Positions 25,375 through 38,349 of a stretch of DNA of 44,683 bases are shown piece by piece. Every line of letters begins with the position of its first letter. Position 1 is the stretch's first letter. The notes under the pieces were generated by a model. That model was not told where the DNA came from, made no database searches, and saw only the letters and a list, made by a program, of their open reading frames with translations. The translations under genes and the position numbers were made by a program. Source of the stretch: Pseudomonas sp. LS-2. Its GTDB lineage: Bacteria; Pseudomonadota; Gammaproteobacteria; Pseudomonadales; Pseudomonadaceae. Where the stretch lies: the NCBI RefSeq assembly GCF_003605735.1, contig NZ_QXTJ01000031.1, forward strand, positions 12,968 through 57,650. The letters are read 5' to 3'.

Positions 25375-25818
25375 AGGTGAAATCGGGATATATCGAATTG
25401 TTACCGAACGCCCCTACCTCTGTAACGCGTCGCGCGAAGTTGGGGCGAATGACCCCCGCAGGGGAGCGTTTCATCGGTCCGCAGGCCTCTGCCTCCACGC
25501 CAGACTTGCCGGATTAGAAGGCTTTGCCAATAATGGGCGCGTTATTTGCTTCGTTGATAGGTTTGCCATAAAGGCCTCTTGCATAAACACTTAGGGCTGT
25601 CAATCAGGCTGATCGACGTTTCCAGCGCTTCTGTAACTAGTTGTCGCATTGAAGAAATATCGACTCACGGCCTGCCGCTAAAATGCCGATCACTCGCCGA
25701 AGGCTTGTCGAGCCCTGAACCTCGATGGCACCTCGCGTCGCAATTTCAGTTATTCCTTCTGCACATTGAGCGGTTCGCTCACTGCCATTTGTCGCGTTTT
25801 ACCGATGGAGTTCCAAGA
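25375..25818. other. aotJ upstream region
   Basis: 444 nt without a convincing gene. It contains one good ArgR box (25642-25657), a degenerate half-site before it, and a lone TGTCGC at 25790-25795 close to the aotJ start. A long in-frame extension of aotJ through here (from 25579) was judged non-coding. Confidence 0.6.
25621..25657 (+). promoter_or_regulatory. Putative ArgR operator of aotJQMOP-argR
   Basis: TGTCGC-N8-AA at 25642-25657 agrees fully with the Pseudomonas ArgR half-site. Exactly 5 nt before it lies a weaker TCCAGC-N8-AA (25621-25636), giving the direct-repeat spacing described for ARG boxes. About 160 nt upstream of aotJ. Confidence 0.65.
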
Positions 25819-26595
25819 ATGAAAAAGCTCATGCTGCTGGGTGCGCTGGCGCTGTCCGTATTGGTACAGCCAGCGTTCGCCGATGAAAAACCCCTGAAGA
25901 TCGGCATCGAAGCGGCGTACCCTCCATTCGCTTCGAAAGCGCCCGACGGCAGCATCGTCGGCTTCGACTACGACATCGGCAACGCGCTGTGCGAAGAGAT
26001 GAAAGTGAAATGCGTCTGGGTCGAGCAAGAGTTCGACGGTCTGATTCCTGCGCTGAAAGTGCGCAAGATCGACGCGATCCTGTCCTCGATGTCCATCACC
26101 GAAGACCGCAAGAAGTCCGTCGACTTCACCAACAAGTACTACAACACCCCGGCCCGTCTGGTCATGAAGCAAGGCACTGTCGTCAGCGACAACCTGAGCG
26201 AGCTGAAGGGCAAGAACATCGGCGTGCAACGTGGCTCGATCCACGAACGTTTCGCCAAGGAAGTCCTGGCTCCACTGGGCGCCGAAATCAAGCCATACAG
26301 CTCGCAGAACGAAATCTACCTGGACATCGGTGCAGGTCGTCTGGACGGCACCGTGGCTGACGCGACCCTGTTGCAGGACGGCTTCCTGAACACCGATTCG
26401 GGTAAAGGCTATGCGTTCGTCGGCCCTGCGTTCACTGACGTCAACTACTTTGGCGACGGCGTAGGCATTGCAGTGCGCAAGGGCGACAAGGCCAATCTGG
26501 ACAAGATCAACGCGGCCATCGCGGCCATCCGTGAAAACGGCAAGTACAAAGCCATCCAGGACAAGTACTTCAACTTCGATATCTACGGCAAGTAA
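25819..26595 (+). CDS. aotJ: Arginine/ornithine ABC transporter, periplasmic binding protein AotJ
   Basis: A 258-residue family-3 solute-binding protein. It has a signal peptide ([21 protein letters not shown]), then [17 protein letters not shown], the family signature [34 protein letters not shown] and the C-terminal [11 protein letters not shown]. It captures arginine and ornithine in the periplasm for AotQMP. ATG 25819 with GGAG 8 nt upstream is the start. First gene of aotJQMOP-argR, with putative ArgR boxes upstream. Confidence 0.93.
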   Translation: MKKLMLLGALALSVLVQPAFADEKPLKIGIEAAYPPFASKAPDGSIVGFDYDIGNALCEEMKVKCVWVEQEFDGLIPALKVRKIDAILSSMSITEDRKKSVDFTNKYYNTPARLVMKQGTVVSDNLSELKGKNIGVQRGSIHERFAKEVLAPLGAEIKPYSSQNEIYLDIGAGRLDGTVADATLLQDGFLNTDSGKGYAFVGPAFTDVNYFGDGVGIAVRKGDKANLDKINAAIAAIRENGKYKAIQDKYFNFDIYGK

Positions 26596-26684
26596 GTCGA
26601 AGCAGCACGTAATGGCGCAGGCAGCGGGTACCCAGTCCTTCTGATTGCGCCATTTTTCTATCCCGCGCTCGAGGGCCAAACTAC

Positions 26685-27374
26685 ATGTTGAAAGGCTACG
26701 GAGCCGTCATCCTCGACGGTGCATGGCTGACCCTGCAGCTCGCCCTGTGCTCCATGGCGCTGGCAATCGTGCTCGGTCTGATCGGCGTGTCGCTGCGTTT
26801 GTCGCCGGTGCGCTGGCTGGCCAGGCTGGGTGACCTGTACTCCACGGTCATTCGTGGCATTCCCGACCTGGTGCTGATTCTGCTGATCTTCTACGGCGGT
26901 CAGGACCTGCTCAACCGTGTCGCGCCCCTGTTGGGTTACGACGACTACATCGACCTGAACCCGCTGATGGCCGGTATCGGCACGCTGGGGTTCATTTTCG
27001 GCGCTTATCTTTCAGAAACCTTTCGCGGTGCCTTCATGGCCATTCCCAAGGGCCAGGCCGAAGCCGGCATGGCGTATGGCATGAGCCGCTCGCGGGTGTT
27101 CTTTCGCATTCTCGTCCCGCAGATGATCCGTCTGGCGATTCCGGGATTCACCAACAACTGGCTGGTACTGACCAAGGCCACCGCGCTGATTTCCGTGGTC
27201 GGTCTGCAAGACATGATGTTCAAGGCCAAGCAGGCGGCTGACGCCACCCGCGAACCCTTCACGTTCTTCCTCGCAGTCGCGGCCATGTACCTGGTGATCA
27301 CCAGCGTCTCGCTGCTGGTACTGCGCTTCATCGAGAAACGCTACTCGGCCGGCGTAAGGGTGGCAGACCTATGA
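26685..27374 (+). CDS. aotQ: Arginine/ornithine ABC transporter permease AotQ
   Basis: A 229-residue inner-membrane permease of the HisQ/ArtQ type with about five helices. It shows RGIPDLVLILLIFYGGQ, the cytoplasmic EAA loop QAEAGMAYGMSRSRVFFRIL that docks on AotP, and a C-terminal helix LVITSVSLLVLRFI. GAGGG lies 9 nt before the ATG. The stop overlaps the aotM start as ATGA. Confidence 0.93.
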   Translation: MLKGYGAVILDGAWLTLQLALCSMALAIVLGLIGVSLRLSPVRWLARLGDLYSTVIRGIPDLVLILLIFYGGQDLLNRVAPLLGYDDYIDLNPLMAGIGTLGFIFGAYLSETFRGAFMAIPKGQAEAGMAYGMSRSRVFFRILVPQMIRLAIPGFTNNWLVLTKATALISVVGLQDMMFKAKQAADATREPFTFFLAVAAMYLVITSVSLLVLRFIEKRYSAGVRVADL

Positions 27375-28069
27375 TCTTCGATTACAACGTCGTCTGGGAA
27401 AACCTGCCGCTGTACTTCGGCGGCCTGTTGATCACCCTCAAACTGCTGGCGCTGTCGCTGTTTTTTGGCCTGTTGGCAGCGCTGCCCCTGGGTCTGATGC
27501 GCGTCTCGAAAGTCGCTTGGGTCAATCTGCTGGCCTGGAGCTACACCTATGTGATTCGCGGCACGCCGATGCTGGTGCAGCTGTTCCTGATCTACTACGG
27601 ACTGGCGCAGTTCGAGGCCGTGCGCGAGAGCTTCCTCTGGCCGTGGCTGTCCAGCGCCACGTTCTGCGCCTGCCTTGCGTTCGCCATCAACACCAGCGCC
27701 TACACCGCAGAAATCATCGCCGGCAGTCTGAAGTCCACGCCGCCGGGCGAGATCGAAGCGGCGCGAGCGATGGGCATGTCCAAGGCCAAGATGTACCGCC
27801 GCATCCTGCTGCCGTCGGCCCTGCGCCGGGCACTGCCGCAGTACAGCAACGAAGTGATCATGATGCTGCAGACCACCAGTCTGGCGTCCATCGTCACGCT
27901 GATCGACATCACGGGCGCGGCACGCACCGTCAACGCGCAGTTCTACCTGCCGTTCGAGGCGTACATCACCGCGGGCGTGTTCTACCTGTGCCTGACTTTC
28001 ATTCTGGTGAAACTGTTCAAGCTGGCCGAGCGCCGCTGGCTCAGTTACCTCGCACCGAGGAAGCACTGA
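27371..28069 (+). CDS. aotM: Arginine/ornithine ABC transporter permease AotM
   Basis: A 232-residue partner permease of the HisM type. Motifs: YVIRGTPMLVQLFLIYYGLA, NTSAYTAEIIAGSLKSTP and the EAA loop EIEAARAMGMSKAKMYRRIL. It forms the membrane channel with AotQ. Overlap of 4 nt with aotQ implies coupled translation. Confidence 0.93.
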   Translation: MIFDYNVVWENLPLYFGGLLITLKLLALSLFFGLLAALPLGLMRVSKVAWVNLLAWSYTYVIRGTPMLVQLFLIYYGLAQFEAVRESFLWPWLSSATFCACLAFAINTSAYTAEIIAGSLKSTPPGEIEAARAMGMSKAKMYRRILLPSALRRALPQYSNEVIMMLQTTSLASIVTLIDITGAARTVNAQFYLPFEAYITAGVFYLCLTFILVKLFKLAERRWLSYLAPRKH

Positions 28070-28070
28070 T

Positions 28071-29183
28071 ATGCAACGCATCGATCACAGCCTGCCCTGG
28101 ACTACCCTGGGCACCGAGCGCACGCTGAGCGTCTTTCGTTTCGGTCAGGGCGGGCGCAAGGCCTACATCCAGGCCAGCCTGCACGCCGATGAGCTGCCCG
28201 GCATGCGCACCGCGTGGGAGCTGAAAAAGCGCCTTTCGCAACTTGAGGAACAGGGCCTGCTCAACGGCGTCATCGAGTTGGTGCCGGTGGCTAACCCGAT
28301 CGGTCTGGGCCAGTTGTTGCAAGGCAATCATCAGGGCCGTTTCGAGTACGGCAGCGGCAAGAATTTTAACCGCGATTTCACTGAATTAAGCGAACCTGTT
28401 GCCCAATTGCTCGCAGGCAAGCTGGGCGACGATCCTCATGCCAACGTGAAACTGATCCGCCAGGCCATGGCCGACGTGCTTGATCAACTGCCGCCTGCAA
28501 GCAGCGAACTGGCCGGTATGCAGCGCGTCTTGCTGAGTCACGCGTGCGACGCCGATATCGTGTTGGACCTGCACTGTGACACCGACGCTTCTCTGCACAT
28601 GTACGCCTTGCCCCAACATTGGCCGCAATGGCGTTCGCTGTCGGCGTACCTGGGGGTGAGTGTCGGTCTGCTGGCCGAAGACTCCGGCGGCAGTTCGTTC
28701 GACGAGGCCTGTTCGTTGCCGTGGCTGCGACTGGCAAAGCAGTTTCCCGATGCGCAGATTCCGCTGGCCTGTATGTCGACAACGCTGGAGCTGGGCGGAC
28801 AGTCCAACACTGGCAAGGCCGAAGCCGAGGCGTACGCCGAGGGCATTCTGGCGTTTCTCGCCGAACACGGCCTGATCGGTGGTGAATGGCCGCAACCGGG
28901 CAGCGAGCCGTGTGAAGGCATGCCGTTCGAAGGCACCGAAATGATCTATGCGCCCCATGCAGGCGTGCTGACCTTCCTGCGCCCGGCCGGTGCCTGGGTC
29001 GAGCCGGGCGAGCCGCTGTTCGAGGTCATCGATCCGCTGAACGATCGCGCGACCACGGTCTGCGCTGGAACCGCCGGCGTGCTGTTCGCCATCGAAAAAC
29101 TGCGTTACGCCCAGCCGGGCTACTGGATGGCCAAAGTGGCGGGTCGTACCCCGTTGCGCACTGGCCGCCTGCTCAGTGACTGA
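28071..29183 (+). CDS. aotO: AotO, succinylglutamate desuccinylase/aspartoacylase-family protein
   Basis: A 370-residue member of the M14-like AstE/AspA zinc hydrolases. The zinc motif is visible as SLHADELPG (His..Glu), with a later His in VLDLHCDTDASLHMY; residues from about 300 form a second beta-rich domain (FLRPAGAWVEPGEPLFEVID) seen in the succinylglutamate-desuccinylase-like subgroup. It sits inside the transporter operon, 1 nt after aotM and with AGGAAG as ribosome site. As far as I recall, the P. aeruginosa homologue is not needed for uptake, so its substrate is open. Confidence 0.9.
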   Translation: MQRIDHSLPWTTLGTERTLSVFRFGQGGRKAYIQASLHADELPGMRTAWELKKRLSQLEEQGLLNGVIELVPVANPIGLGQLLQGNHQGRFEYGSGKNFNRDFTELSEPVAQLLAGKLGDDPHANVKLIRQAMADVLDQLPPASSELAGMQRVLLSHACDADIVLDLHCDTDASLHMYALPQHWPQWRSLSAYLGVSVGLLAEDSGGSSFDEACSLPWLRLAKQFPDAQIPLACMSTTLELGGQSNTGKAEAEAYAEGILAFLAEHGLIGGEWPQPGSEPCEGMPFEGTEMIYAPHAGVLTFLRPAGAWVEPGEPLFEVIDPLNDRATTVCAGTAGVLFAIEKLRYAQPGYWMAKVAGRTPLRTGRLLSD

Positions 29184-29204
29184 TTACTTGTGAGAACCGA
29201 CATC

Positions 29205-29969
29205 ATGAACAAACTGGAAGTCCAGGACCTGCACAAGTGCTACGGCAGTCACGAAGTGCTCAAGGGCGTTTCGCTGACCGCCAAGGCCGGCGATGTCATC
29301 AGCATCATCGGCTCCAGCGGCTCGGGCAAAAGTACCTTTCTGCGCTGCATCAACCTGCTGGAGCAGCCAAAGTCCGGTCGCATTCTGCTCAATAACGAAG
29401 AGCTGAAACTGGTGGCCCACAAGGACGGTGGTCTCAAGGCTGCCGACCCGAAACAGCTGCAACGCATGCGCTCGCGTCTGTCGATGGTGTTCCAGCATTT
29501 CAACCTGTGGTCGCACATGACCGCGCTGGAAAACATCATCGAGGCGCCAATCCATGTGCTAGGCGTGCCGAAGAAGGAAGCGCTGGAAAAAGCCGAGCAC
29601 TACCTGAACAAGGTCGGCGTTGCCCATCGCAAGGATGCATTCCCGGGTCACATGTCCGGCGGTGAACAGCAGCGCGTAGCGATTGCCCGGGCGCTGGCGA
29701 TGGAGCCTGAGGTGATGCTGTTCGACGAGCCGACGTCCGCGCTGGACCCCGAGCTGGTCGGCGACGTGTTGAAAGTCATGCAGGCCCTCGCTCAGGAAGG
29801 CCGCACCATGGTCGTGGTGACCCACGAGATGGGCTTTGCGCGGGAAGTGTCGAACCAGTTGATCTTCCTGCACAAAGGGCTGGTCGAAGAGAGCGGCGAC
29901 CCGCGTGAAGTGCTGGTCAATCCGAAATCGGAGCGTCTGCAGGGTTTCCTGTCCGGCAGCCTGAAGTAG
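29205..29969 (+). CDS. aotP: Arginine/ornithine ABC transporter ATP-binding protein AotP
   Basis: A 254-residue ABC ATPase of the HisP/GlnQ type that powers AotQM. Walker [11 protein letters not shown]-loop MVFQHFNLW, signature [15 protein letters not shown], Walker [15 protein letters not shown] and the switch His in VVVTHEMGF are all present. ATG 29205 preferred over an in-frame GTG at 29190 because TGAGAA then forms the ribosome site. Confidence 0.95.
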   Translation: MNKLEVQDLHKCYGSHEVLKGVSLTAKAGDVISIIGSSGSGKSTFLRCINLLEQPKSGRILLNNEELKLVAHKDGGLKAADPKQLQRMRSRLSMVFQHFNLWSHMTALENIIEAPIHVLGVPKKEALEKAEHYLNKVGVAHRKDAFPGHMSGGEQQRVAIARALAMEPEVMLFDEPTSALDPELVGDVLKVMQALAQEGRTMVVVTHEMGFAREVSNQLIFLHKGLVEESGDPREVLVNPKSERLQGFLSGSLK

Positions 29970-29975
29970 TGATTG

Positions 29976-29999
29976 GCGCCGTCTTGAACGGTGCGTTTT
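29976..29999 (+). terminator. Weak terminator after aotP
   Basis: A 7-bp stem with one G-U pair (29976-29982 with 29988-29994), loop CTTGA, then four T. It may reduce but not abolish read-through into argR. Confidence 0.45.
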
Positions 30000-30118
30000 G
30001 TGTCAGAACAGTTCATGCTGCGCGTCACCCAAACCGCTCCCATGAACTGAAGACAGTAGATCCAGATCGCACGCCTGCCGTGTGACCCATAACAGCGACA
30101 CGTTTCGGACTGCACGCC

Positions 30119-31102
30119 ATGACTGCCCATCGAATCGGATTTCTCATCTGGCCCAGCACCAAAGCCTTGACCCTGGCGCTGGCGGAGGAAGCCTTGCGTG
30201 TCGCTCAGCGCGTGCACCCCGACGTGGTTTACGAACTGTCGTTTCTCCAGGCCGAGCCTTCGGTCGAGGGGGCTGGCTGGCAGTTGCCGGGCGAGCCGTG
30301 GAACGGTCGTCTCGAAGGCTGCCAGAAGGTTTTTCTGCTGGCCGATGAGCCGCCAGCGCCAATGTCGTCGGCATTGGGCGGCGCCCTCAAACAACTGGTG
30401 CGCGCAGGCTGCGTGATCGGCGGTCTCTCTGCGGGGGTTTATCCGCTGGCGCAACTGGGTTTGCTGGACGGCTATCGCGCTGCCGTTCACTGGCGCTGGC
30501 AGGACGATTTTGCCGAACGCTTCCCCAAGGTCATCGCCACCAGCCATTTGTTCGATTGGGATCGTGATCGTCTGACTGCGTGTGGCGGCATGTCGGTGCT
30601 GGATCTGCTGCTGGCGGTGCTGGCCCGTGATCACGGTGCCGAACTGGCCGGTGCTGTTTCTGAGGAACTGGTGGTCGAGCGCATCCGTGAAGGCGGGGAG
30701 CGTCAGCGCATTCCGTTGCAGAACCGCCTGGGCTCCAGCCATCCGAAGCTGACCCAGGCTGTGCTGTTGATGGAGGCCAATATCGAAGAGCCGCTCACCA
30801 CTGACGAAATTGCCCAGCATGTGTGCGTATCGCGACGACAATTGGAGCGGATTTTCAAGCAGTACCTCAATCGTGTTCCAAGCCAGTACTACCTCGAGCT
30901 GCGCCTGAACAAGGCCCGGCAGATGCTGATGCAGACCAGCAAATCGATCATTCAGATCGGCCTCTCCTGCGGCTTCTCCTCCGGGCCGCATTTCTCCAGC
31001 GCCTATCGCAACTTCTTCGGCGCCACGCCCCGCGAAGACCGCAACCAGCGCCGCAGCAGCAGCCCGTTCGAACTGTCCTCGGTGCCTGCCGAGCGCGGGT
31101 GA
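30119..31102 (+). CDS. argR: Arginine-responsive regulator ArgR (AraC family)
   Basis: A 327-residue AraC/XylS-type activator and repressor of arginine genes, unrelated to E. coli ArgR. The N-terminal about 200 residues have the glutamine-amidotransferase-like fold (RIGFLIWPSTKALTLAL, GCVIGGLSAGVYPLAQLGLL; Ser replaces the Cys of active enzymes). The C-terminal DNA-binding domain has EIAQHVCVSRRQLERIFKQY and SIIQIGLSCGFSSGPHFSSA. It ends the aot operon and precedes aruC, its likely target, together with the aotJ promoter. Confidence 0.94.
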   Translation: MTAHRIGFLIWPSTKALTLALAEEALRVAQRVHPDVVYELSFLQAEPSVEGAGWQLPGEPWNGRLEGCQKVFLLADEPPAPMSSALGGALKQLVRAGCVIGGLSAGVYPLAQLGLLDGYRAAVHWRWQDDFAERFPKVIATSHLFDWDRDRLTACGGMSVLDLLLAVLARDHGAELAGAVSEELVVERIREGGERQRIPLQNRLGSSHPKLTQAVLLMEANIEEPLTTDEIAQHVCVSRRQLERIFKQYLNRVPSQYYLELRLNKARQMLMQTSKSIIQIGLSCGFSSGPHFSSAYRNFFGATPREDRNQRRSSSPFELSSVPAERG

Positions 31103-31126
31103 TTGGCCTGGAATCGGCCGCAGCTC

Positions 31127-31214
31127 TGTAGGAGCGCGCTTGCCCGCGATAGCTGAGTGTCAGCCGATTGAGTTTCTCAGCCAGCTCGCATTCGCGGGCA
31201 AGCGCGCTCCTACA
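31127..31214. repeat. REPIN
   Basis: Ends TGTAGGAGCGCGCTTGCCCG and CGGGCAAGCGCGCTCCTACA, 25 nt after the argR stop, ahead of the aruC promoter region. Confidence 0.9.
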
Positions 31215-31306
31215 GCGGAGCCGAGCCAGCCTTTACTTGAATCAAATCGACAGGACGCTGCTACATCGGGCCGTCAACGTTTAAACTGCGCCTTTCCGAC
31301 GTTATT

Positions 31307-32672
<1,366 letters not shown>

Positions 32673-32678
32673 TCCCTT

Positions 32679-32766
32679 TGTAGGAGCGCGCTTGCCCGCG
32701 ATAGCAGTGTGTCAGTCAATGCATCCGTCAGAGGCAGACTGCATCGCGGGCAAGCGCGCTCCTACA
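32679..32766. repeat. REPIN between aruC and aruF
   Basis: Ends TGTAGGAGCGCGCTTGCCCG and CGGGCAAGCGCGCTCCTACA, 6 nt after the aruC stop, inside the aru operon. Confidence 0.9.
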
Positions 32767-32833
32767 CGATGAATCATGTCGTTCTTTTTTTCGCCGGTGA
32801 TATCGGCCCGATTTTTTCTCAAGGAGTGACACC

Positions 32834-33865
32834 ATGCTGGTGATGCGCCCCGCGCAAATGGCTGACCTGAGCGAGGTTCAACGACTCGCTGCGGACAGCC
32901 CGATTGGTGTCACGTCCCTGCCGGATGACGCTGGACGTCTGAGTGACAAGATCGCCGATTCCGAAGCGTCGTTCGCCGCCGAGGTCAGTTTCAACGGCGA
33001 GGAAACCTATTTCTTCGTGCTCGAAGACACCGAGTCCGGGCGTCTGGTGGGCTGTTCCGGGATTGTCGCCTCGGCGGGATATTCCGAGCCGTTCTATAGC
33101 TTCCGCAACGAAACCTTCGTCCACGCCTCCCGTGAACTGAAGATCCACAACAAGATTCACGTCCTCTCGCAGTGCCACGACCTCACCGGCAACAGCCTGC
33201 TGACCAGTTTCTACGTCCTGCCGGAACTGGTCGGGACGCTGTGGTCGGAACTCAACTCCCGGGCCCGCCTGCTGTTCGTCGCAGCCCATCCCGAGCGCTT
33301 CGCCGATTCGGTGGTGACCGAGATCGTCGGTTACAGCGACGAACATGGCGATTCACCGTTCTGGGACGCCATCGGCCGCAACTTCTTCGACCTCAATTAC
33401 GCCGAAGCCGAACGTCTGTGCGGCCTGAAGAGCCGCACGTTCCTGGCCGAGCTGATGCCGCATTACCCGATCTACGTGCCGCTGTTGCCTGACGAGGCCC
33501 AGGAAGCCATGGGCCAGGTCCATCCGCGAGCGCAGATCACCTTCGACATCCTGATGCGTGAAGGCTTCGAGACTGATCATTACATCGACATCTTCGACGG
33601 CGGACCGACGCTGCACGCCCGGGTTTCAGGCATTCGCTCGATTGCCCAGAGCCGCGTGGTGCCCGTGAAGGTCGATCCGGTCAGCAGTGGCGATGCGATC
33701 AAGGGCGGACGTCCGTACCTCGTTGCCAACAGCCAGTTGCAGGACTACCGGGCGGTAATGCTGGAGCTGGACTGGGTGCCGGGCAAACCGGTGACCCTGA
33801 GTCTGGCCGCAGCCGAAGCGTTAGGTGTGGGTGAAGGCGCCAGCGTGCGCATCGTCGCGGTTTGA
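32834..33865 (+). CDS. aruF: Arginine N-succinyltransferase subunit alpha AruF
   Basis: A 343-residue subunit of arginine/ornithine succinyltransferase, first step of the AST pathway (arginine + succinyl-CoA). It starts MLVMRPAQMADLSEVQRLA in GNAT-like fashion and holds the family segments FVLEDTESGRLVGCSGI, HDLTGNSLLTSFYV, DSPFWDAIGRNFFDLNYAEA and MPHYPIYVPLLP. AAGGAG precedes ATG 32834. It is a paralogue of the next gene, AruG. Confidence 0.95.
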   Translation: MLVMRPAQMADLSEVQRLAADSPIGVTSLPDDAGRLSDKIADSEASFAAEVSFNGEETYFFVLEDTESGRLVGCSGIVASAGYSEPFYSFRNETFVHASRELKIHNKIHVLSQCHDLTGNSLLTSFYVLPELVGTLWSELNSRARLLFVAAHPERFADSVVTEIVGYSDEHGDSPFWDAIGRNFFDLNYAEAERLCGLKSRTFLAELMPHYPIYVPLLPDEAQEAMGQVHPRAQITFDILMREGFETDHYIDIFDGGPTLHARVSGIRSIAQSRVVPVKVDPVSSGDAIKGGRPYLVANSQLQDYRAVMLELDWVPGKPVTLSLAAAEALGVGEGASVRIVAV

Positions 33866-33969
33866 CAGTTGATTTGTCGGTGCTCGACGCTGCTGTGACA
33901 GCCGAGCGCCGTATCGCGGGTTAGAGTTCGCCGGTTTCTTCGAGCAAGGAGCCGGGTTGAGGAGAAAGC

Positions 33970-36461
<2,492 letters not shown>

Positions 36462-36466
36462 CCTCG

Positions 36467-36555
36467 TGTAGGAGCGCGCTTGCCCGAGATTGCGGTACGT
36501 CTGTAATGCATGCTTTGCCTGACACACCGCAATCGCGGGCAAGCGCGCTCCTACA
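36467..36555. repeat. REPIN between aruD and aruB
   Basis: Ends TGTAGGAGCGCGCTTGCCCG and CGGGCAAGCGCGCTCCTACA, 5 nt after the aruD stop, inside the aru operon. Confidence 0.9.
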
Positions 36556-36612
36556 GGTCACTGCGCACACGAACATTGATGTTTATAAAAACAGATCCAC
36601 GGAGCCTCACCG

Positions 36613-37959
36613 ATGAAATCCTGTGAAGTCAACTTTGACGGTCTAGTGGGGCCGACCCATAACTACGGCGGGCTGTCCTACGGCAACGTCGCGTCCCAGA
36701 GTAACTGCCAACAGGCTTCCAATCCACGGGAGGCGGCGCTGCAAGGCCTTGCGAAGATGAAAGCGCTGATGGACCTGGGTTTTACTCAAGGCGTGCTGGC
36801 GCCACAGGAGCGCCCGGATGTCGCCGGCCTGCGCAGACTCGGCTTCAGCGGTACCGACGCACAGGTCATCGAGCGTGCCGCCAAGCAATCCATGCCGTTG
36901 CTGGTGGCCAGTTGTTCGGCCTCGAGCATGTGGGTCGCCAACGCCGCAACGGTCAGCCCGAGCGCCGACACTGCCGACGGTCGCGTGCACTTCACCGCCG
37001 CGAACCTCAACTGCAAGTACCACCGCAGCATCGAGCACCCGACCACCAGCCGCGTGTTGAGCGCGATGTTCGCCGATCAGCAGCATTTCGCCCATCACCC
37101 TGCCTTGCCTGCCGTCGCCCAGTTCGGCGATGAGGGCGCGGCCAACCACACGCGTTTCTGCCGCAGCTACGGCGAGGCCGGTGTCGAGTTCTTCGTGTTC
37201 GGCCGTGCGGCGTTCGACACCCGCTTTCCGGCGCCGCAAAAATACCCGGCCCGTCAGACCCTCGAAGCCTCCCAGGCGGTCGCGCGTTTGCACGGTCTGA
37301 GCGATGACGGTGTGGTGTACGCGCAGCAGAACCCTGCGGTGATCGACCAGGGCGTGTTCCATAACGACGTCATCGCGGTGGGTAACGGCGAAGTCCTGTT
37401 CTATCACGAGGATGCCTTCCTCAAGACCGAACACATGCTGAGCGAACTGCACGACAAGCTCGGCCGTCGCGGTGGTCGCTTCCAGGCCATTTGCGTGCCA
37501 CGCACCGAAGTGGGTGTGGAAGATGCCGTGCGTTCGTACCTGTTCAACAGCCAGCTATTGTCCCGTCCCGATGGCTCGATGCTGCTGATCGTCCCTGAGG
37601 AATGCCGCAGCAACGAGCGCGTATGGCATTACTTGCAGCGCCTGATCGCCGATGAGAGCCCGATCCGCGAAGTGAACGTCTTCGATCTCAAGCAGAGCAT
37701 GCAGAATGGCGGCGGCCCGGCGTGCCTTCGTTTACGCGTGGCGCTGAATGAAACGGAACTGGCAGCGGTCAACCCAGGGGTTATCATGACCGCGCCGTTG
37801 TACGACACCCTCACGCAGTGGGTGGACAAGCACTATCGTGACCGCATGGCCGAGAGCGACCTGGCCGACCCGCAGTTGCTGACTGAATGCCGTACGGCAC
37901 TGGATGAACTGACTCAGCACCTGAAGCTGGGCGCGGTCTATCCTTTTCAAATCAATTGA
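36613..37959 (+). CDS. aruB: N-succinylarginine dihydrolase AruB
   Basis: A 448-residue enzyme of the AST pathway that hydrolyses N2-succinylarginine to succinylornithine, CO2 and two NH3. It has the pentein-fold motifs [70 protein letters not shown] and the C-terminal [13 protein letters not shown] with the probable nucleophile Cys371. Length equals E. coli AstB (447). Confidence 0.96.
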   Translation: MKSCEVNFDGLVGPTHNYGGLSYGNVASQSNCQQASNPREAALQGLAKMKALMDLGFTQGVLAPQERPDVAGLRRLGFSGTDAQVIERAAKQSMPLLVASCSASSMWVANAATVSPSADTADGRVHFTAANLNCKYHRSIEHPTTSRVLSAMFADQQHFAHHPALPAVAQFGDEGAANHTRFCRSYGEAGVEFFVFGRAAFDTRFPAPQKYPARQTLEASQAVARLHGLSDDGVVYAQQNPAVIDQGVFHNDVIAVGNGEVLFYHEDAFLKTEHMLSELHDKLGRRGGRFQAICVPRTEVGVEDAVRSYLFNSQLLSRPDGSMLLIVPEECRSNERVWHYLQRLIADESPIREVNVFDLKQSMQNGGGPACLRLRVALNETELAAVNPGVIMTAPLYDTLTQWVDKHYRDRMAESDLADPQLLTECRTALDELTQHLKLGAVYPFQIN

Positions 37960-38037
37960 TGCACCCCAAACATCGCGCCTGAGGCCATTCGGCGTCGGGC
38001 AGGCGATGTTTCTGCTTTTACACAGAGAGAATTTGAT

Positions 38038-38334
38038 ATGACCGACGCCCTGCGTTTGATCCTTGAAGACACCGACGGCACCCAGCTGGAAACTTCCTGC
38101 ACCCGTTTTGCCGTTATCTGGCAGGGCAAAGAGGTCTGGATTCAACAGGACGGCCGCGGTCAACTGCTGATCGGCGTTGACGTTGAAGAAGACGATGCCG
38201 AATACGCCAACCTCTTGCTGCGCCCGCTGGCGACCAATCTGGTCAGCCTGCAGCTGGAAATGGAACCGGCGGACATGAGCGGCGACGACGAAGATGGCGA
38301 TGGCCACGTGCACGGTCCCGACTGCAACCACTAA
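38038..38334 (+). CDS. Acidic protein of unknown function (PA0900-like)
   Basis: A 98-residue protein, very acidic (LILEDTDGTQLE, GVDVEEDDAEY), with an Asp/His-rich C terminus (MSGDDEDGDGHVHGPDCNH) that could bind metal. It has one internal cysteine (TSCTRF) and no signal peptide or membrane helix. Homologues are sometimes labelled topoisomerase II, for which nothing in the sequence gives support. It is always, to my recollection, between aruB and aruE in Pseudomonas, so some link to arginine breakdown is plausible. AGAGAG ribosome site; 15 nt before aruE. Confidence 0.85.
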   Translation: MTDALRLILEDTDGTQLETSCTRFAVIWQGKEVWIQQDGRGQLLIGVDVEEDDAEYANLLLRPLATNLVSLQLEMEPADMSGDDEDGDGHVHGPDCNH

Positions 38335-38349
38335 GCAGGAACTCGCTCT

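Noticed and set aside
38038..38334. Topoisomerase II function for the acidic aru gene
   Set aside because: At 98 residues with no topoisomerase motif, the name some databases use is not supported.
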